64,000 nt of DNA. Origin: Arthrobacter sp. SDTb3-6. Lineage in GTDB: Bacteria > Actinomycetota > Actinomycetes > Actinomycetales > Micrococcaceae. The notes beneath the pieces were generated by a model that was not told the DNA's origin, did no database searches, and saw nothing but the letters and a program-made list of their open reading frames with translations. This document shows positions 61,186-64,000 of the stretch, piece by piece. Location: NCBI RefSeq assembly GCF_013376095.1, contig NZ_JAAMFN010000005.1, positions 62,001 to 126,000 on the forward strand, in the 5' to 3' direction. The translations under genes were made by a program, and so were the position numbers. Every line of letters begins with the position of its first letter. Positions within the stretch are counted from its first letter, which is position 1.

Positions 61186-61905
61186 ATGACTACCAACACC
61201 GCCCCCCTGGCCCTCGTCGCCGGCGGCAGCAGCGCCGCCGGCACCGCCGTTGCCGCAGCCCTCGTCTCCGCCGGCCTCCGGGTCGTCACCGTGGGTTCCG
61301 ACGCCGGACGGATCGGGGCGGCGGCCGCCCGCACCGGCGGTGCCGTCCCCCTCGTCTGCGACCTCGCCGACCCCGCGGCCGCCTCCGCCCTGGCGGAGAC
61401 GGTGCACCGCGACCACGGCGCCGTCAGCGGGCTCATCCACCTGGTGGGCGGCTGGCGCGGCGGCAGGGACCTGGCCGCGCAGACCGACGCCGACTGGGAC
61501 TTCCTGCACCGCTCCGTGCTCACCACCCTGCGCAACACCACGCGCGCCTTTTATGACGACGTGGCCGCCTCCCCCGCCGGCCGCATCGCGATCGTCTCCT
61601 CCACCGCGGTCACGGCGCCCACCCCCGGCGACGCGAACTACGCCACCATCAAGGCCGCGGCCGAAACCTGGGTCCGCGCGCTGGCTGCGGGGCTGGACCC
61701 TGACGCCGGGCCGGCCGCCGTCGTGCTGGTGGTCAAGGCCCTGGTGGACGACGCCATGCGTGCCGCCGCCCCCAACCGCAAATTCCCCGGCTTCACCGAC
61801 GTCACCGACCTGGGCCAGGCCGTGTCGGAACTCTTTTCCACCCCTGCGGCGCAGCTCAACGGCGCCCGCATCGTACTCAACCAGAAGGCTTCCAGTGACC
61901 ACTGA
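61186..61905 (+). CDS. Short-chain dehydrogenase/reductase
   Basis: A 239-residue SDR. The cofactor loop is a Gly-rich ALVAGGSSAAGTAVAAAL, the catalytic Ser lies in IAIVSSTAVTAP and YxxxK is ANYATIKAAAE. Length is standard. ATG 61186 follows GTAGGAGGC. It overlaps the threonine-aldolase gene by 11 bp and follows DUF6421 by 18 bp, implying one transcript. The substrate is unknown; a hydroxyamino-acid-derived aldehyde or ketone is conceivable. Confidence 0.9.
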   Translation: MTTNTAPLALVAGGSSAAGTAVAAALVSAGLRVVTVGSDAGRIGAAAARTGGAVPLVCDLADPAAASALAETVHRDHGAVSGLIHLVGGWRGGRDLAAQTDADWDFLHRSVLTTLRNTTRAFYDDVAASPAGRIAIVSSTAVTAPTPGDANYATIKAAAETWVRALAAGLDPDAGPAAVVLVVKALVDDAMRAAAPNRKFPGFTDVTDLGQAVSELFSTPAAQLNGARIVLNQKASSDH

Positions 61906-62968
61906 CACCGTTTCCACCCCGGCCCGCCTCCACGACCCGGCCGTGCGCAGCTTTGCCTCGGACAACTATTCCGGGGTCCACCCGGAGGTGCTGGCCGCCC
62001 TGGCCGCCGCCAACGGGGGGCACCAGGTCTCCTACGGCGAGGACGTGTACACGGCACGGCTGCAGGAGCGGATGTCGGAATTGTTCGGCACGGCCGTGGA
62101 GGTGTTCCCGGTGTTCAACGGCACGGGAGCCAACGTCACGGCCCTGCAGTCCCTGCTGCCGCGGTGGGGGGCCGTGGTCTGCGCCGCCACCGCCCACATC
62201 AACTGCGATGAAAACGGGGCCCCGGAGCGGGTGGGCGGCATGAAGCTGCTGGCCGTGCCCGCCCCGGACGGCAAGCTGACCCCGGAGCTGATCGACAAGG
62301 AGGCGTGGGGCTTTGGCGACGAACACCGTGCCCAGCCACTGGCCGTCTCCATCACCCAGACCACGGAGCTGGGCACCTGCTACACGCCCGCCGAGGTCAG
62401 GGCCATCTGCCACCACGCCCATTCCCTGGGCATGAAGGTCCACATGGACGGCGCCCGGCTGGCGAACGCCGCCGCCTTCCTTGACGTGCCGGTGCGCGAG
62501 TTCACCTCCGACGCCGGCGTGGACATCCTCTCCTTTGGCGGCACCAAGAACGGCATCATGTTCGGCGAGGCCGTGGTGGCGCTCAACCCGGAGGCCGCGG
62601 ACGGGCTGGTCTTCCTGCGCAAGATGAACATGCAGCTGGCCTCCAAGATGCGCTTCATCTCGGCCCAGCTGCTGGCCCTGCTGGAGGACGGCCTGTGGCT
62701 GAAGTCCGCCGCGCACGCCAATGCCATGGCTGCCAGGCTGCGTGCCGCCGTTGACGCCATCCCCGGCGTCCGGCCGACCCAGGCCACCGAGTCCAATGGC
62801 ATCTTCGCCGTGCTGCCCGAAGGCGTGGCGGACCGCCTGCGCACCCGTTTCCGTTTTTACGACTGGAACGAGGCCGCCCGGGAGGTGCGGTGGATGTGCT
62901 CCTTCGACACCACGGCCGAGGACATCGACGCCTTCGTGGCGGCCATCCGCAGCGAGGTTGGCGCCTAG
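61895..62968 (+). CDS. Threonine aldolase-type PLP enzyme (beta-eliminating lyase family)
   Basis: A 357-residue PLP enzyme. It opens with SFASDNYSGVHPEVLAAL, has CAATAHINCDENGAPE (stacking His), HMDGARLANAAAF and the PLP Lys in LSFGGTKNGIMFGEA. The family cleaves beta-hydroxy amino acids to glycine and aldehyde. It starts at GTG 61895 inside the SDR end. Together with the SDR it could make or process a hydroxy amino acid. Confidence 0.92.
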   Translation: MTTDTVSTPARLHDPAVRSFASDNYSGVHPEVLAALAAANGGHQVSYGEDVYTARLQERMSELFGTAVEVFPVFNGTGANVTALQSLLPRWGAVVCAATAHINCDENGAPERVGGMKLLAVPAPDGKLTPELIDKEAWGFGDEHRAQPLAVSITQTTELGTCYTPAEVRAICHHAHSLGMKVHMDGARLANAAAFLDVPVREFTSDAGVDILSFGGTKNGIMFGEAVVALNPEAADGLVFLRKMNMQLASKMRFISAQLLALLEDGLWLKSAAHANAMAARLRAAVDAIPGVRPTQATESNGIFAVLPEGVADRLRTRFRFYDWNEAAREVRWMCSFDTTAEDIDAFVAAIRSEVGA

Positions 62969-63023
62969 CTGCCGTGCGGCGCGCCTCCGGCAAATCGGGG
63001 CAGGGACGCCATAACCTGCGTAC

Positions 63024-63593
63024 GTGAGCGCAGAACCGCAGCTTCCCGCCGACTTCCAGGCCGCCCTGGCGTCGTTGCGTGCCGCAGGCACCCGTCCCGA
63101 GCTTAAGCTTGCGGAAATACCCGCCCCTTCCCGGCTGGCCCCCTATGGGGTGGCCCTCGGCGCCGAGGTCATGTCCGGCGGCGAGGAAATCGCCACCGGG
63201 CGCTTCATCCTGCTGTACGACCCCAGCGGCTCGTCCCTGTGGGAGGGCACCTTCCGCGTTGTCACCTACATCCGGGCCGAACTGGAACCGGACATCGGCA
63301 ACGACGCCCTGCTGGGGAACGTGGCCTGGGCCTGGCTGGCCGAGGCCTTGGACGAGCACGGCGCCGGGCACCGTGCCGCCGGGGGCACTGCCACCCGCAT
63401 CCTCTCCGAAAGCTACGGCACCCTGGCCGGACGCCCGGACGCGGTGGACCTGGAACTGCGTGCCTCCTGGACCCCCACCAGTGCAGCCGTAGGGGGCCAC
63501 CTGGAGGCCTGGTCCACCATGGTGTGCACCTTCGCGGGCCTGCCGCCCATGCCCGACGGCGTGACCCTCCTGCCGCGGCGGCGCCGGGGCTGA
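63024..63593 (+). CDS. DUF3000 family protein
   Basis: A 189-residue protein from GTG 63024. LAPYGVALGAEVMSGGEEIATGRFILLYDP and ILSESYGTLAGRPDAVDLELRASWTP match the actinobacterial DUF3000 family, which typically lies just before rnd. The function is unknown. Confidence 0.88.
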   Translation: MSAEPQLPADFQAALASLRAAGTRPELKLAEIPAPSRLAPYGVALGAEVMSGGEEIATGRFILLYDPSGSSLWEGTFRVVTYIRAELEPDIGNDALLGNVAWAWLAEALDEHGAGHRAAGGTATRILSESYGTLAGRPDAVDLELRASWTPTSAAVGGHLEAWSTMVCTFAGLPPMPDGVTLLPRRRRG

Positions 63594-63653
63594 AGGGCGG
63601 CCGCCGGGCCACCGCCGGCCGCTGCCGGGGCGGTTCGTTAGACTGGAGGCATC

Positions 63654-64000
63654 ATGAGTGAACCTGCCACCACAGCACACAGCCGCGTCCGGATCAAAAA
63701 GTCCACCGGAACAGGCACCCCGGGCCACACCAACCGGGCAGCTGCAGCCGGCACGGTGCCAGCCCCCGGCGAATCCTCACCCGCCCCGCTGACCTCCGTG
63801 GTGATCGACGGCGTGCGCGTGGAGCTCGGGGACCTGCCCGCCCTGGTGGAGCTGGACATGCCGCGCGAGGGCGTGCCCGAGGTCATCTCCTCCCAACCGG
63901 CGCTCGAGCGCTGCGCGGCCGCCCTGGCCGCCGGCCACGGCCCGGCGGCAGTGGACACCGAGCGGGCCTCCGGATTCCGCTACGGGCAACGCGCCTTCCT
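63654..64000 (+). CDS. rnd: Ribonuclease D-like 3'-5' exonuclease (partial, N-terminus only)
   Basis: About 115 codons are inside the window. After a polar Ala/Thr-rich extension of about 50 residues, the exonuclease domain begins. The first DEDD motif is AAVDTERASGFRYGQRAFL (Asp and Glu of DxE). GACTGGAGGCATC precedes the ATG. The DUF3000-rnd order is typical of Arthrobacter and relatives. Confidence 0.9.
   Translation, partial: MSEPATTAHSRVRIKKSTGTGTPGHTNRAAAAGTVPAPGESSPAPLTSVVIDGVRVELGDLPALVELDMPREGVPEVISSQPALERCAAALAAGHGPAAVDTERASGFRYGQRAF

Noticed and set aside
59674-61965. 763-codon open frame on the minus strand
   Set aside because: It is antisense to DUF6421 and the SDR gene, has Gly/Arg/Val-rich composition typical of GC-rich shadow frames, and matches no family.

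Overview
The window is a chromosomal segment of a high-GC actinobacterium of the Arthrobacter type (Micrococcaceae). The GC content is about 65% by eye. The host gene order is actinobacterial: hisF-hisG-hisE-ribH-ribA-ribB-ribE-ribD-pnuC, rsmB-fmt-def, DUF3000-rnd, and an MT0933-like small protein. No ribosomal RNA, insertion sequence or CRISPR array is visible.

Left host segment (1-11.6 kb, all minus strand). Histidine genes hisF (cut by the window edge), hisG and hisE lie downstream of a riboflavin operon (ribH, ribA, ribB, ribE, ribD, a PnuC-type transporter). That operon is headed by a well-conserved FMN riboswitch at about 6.36-6.49 kb. Next come rpe, rsmB, fmt, def and a PD-(D/E)XK nuclease-like gene.

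Prophage (about 11.65-49.33 kb). A complete-looking HK97-type, long-tailed temperate prophage of about 37.7 kb sits in a tRNA-Val(CAC) gene. It is flanked by 44-bp identical attL/attR cores and by 22-bp arm-type repeats. The leftward lysogeny module holds an integrase, an ImmA-like metallopeptidase, a two-gene cassette (nucleotidyltransferase-like protein plus unknown partner) and a repressor. A divergent operator region with five GCCTAA half-sites follows. Rightward early genes include a Cro-like protein, an excisionase-like protein, many tiny overlapping genes, a ParB-like protein, an HNH protein with a repeat linker, a VRR-NUC nuclease and a zinc-finger protein. The late operon runs HNH, terS (apparently frameshifted), terL, portal, protease, capsid, head-tail joining, tail tube, frameshifted tail chaperones, tape measure, hub proteins and a spike. 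An antisense acyltransferase/SGNH gene (a probable lysogenic-conversion gene) separates the tail genes from the lysis genes.

Right host segment (49.3-64 kb). The restored tRNA-Val is followed by a Gly-Cys-Val-Gly-Val tRNA array. After it come an SMR exporter, a divergent MarR/MMPL pair, a small MT0933-like protein, zapE, a sulfurtransferase with a SufE-like gene, a YbaK-like deacylase, an alpha/beta hydrolase, msrB, a DUF6421-SDR-threonine aldolase trio, a DUF3000 gene and the start of rnd.

The most promising undescribed system is the nucleotidyltransferase-like gene and its unrecognised partner (13.5-15.0 kb). They are co-transcribed with the prophage repressor, which is the usual place for genes a lysogen uses for defence or addiction. 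The antisense surface-acetylation gene, the terS frameshift and the operator array are the next most interesting points.
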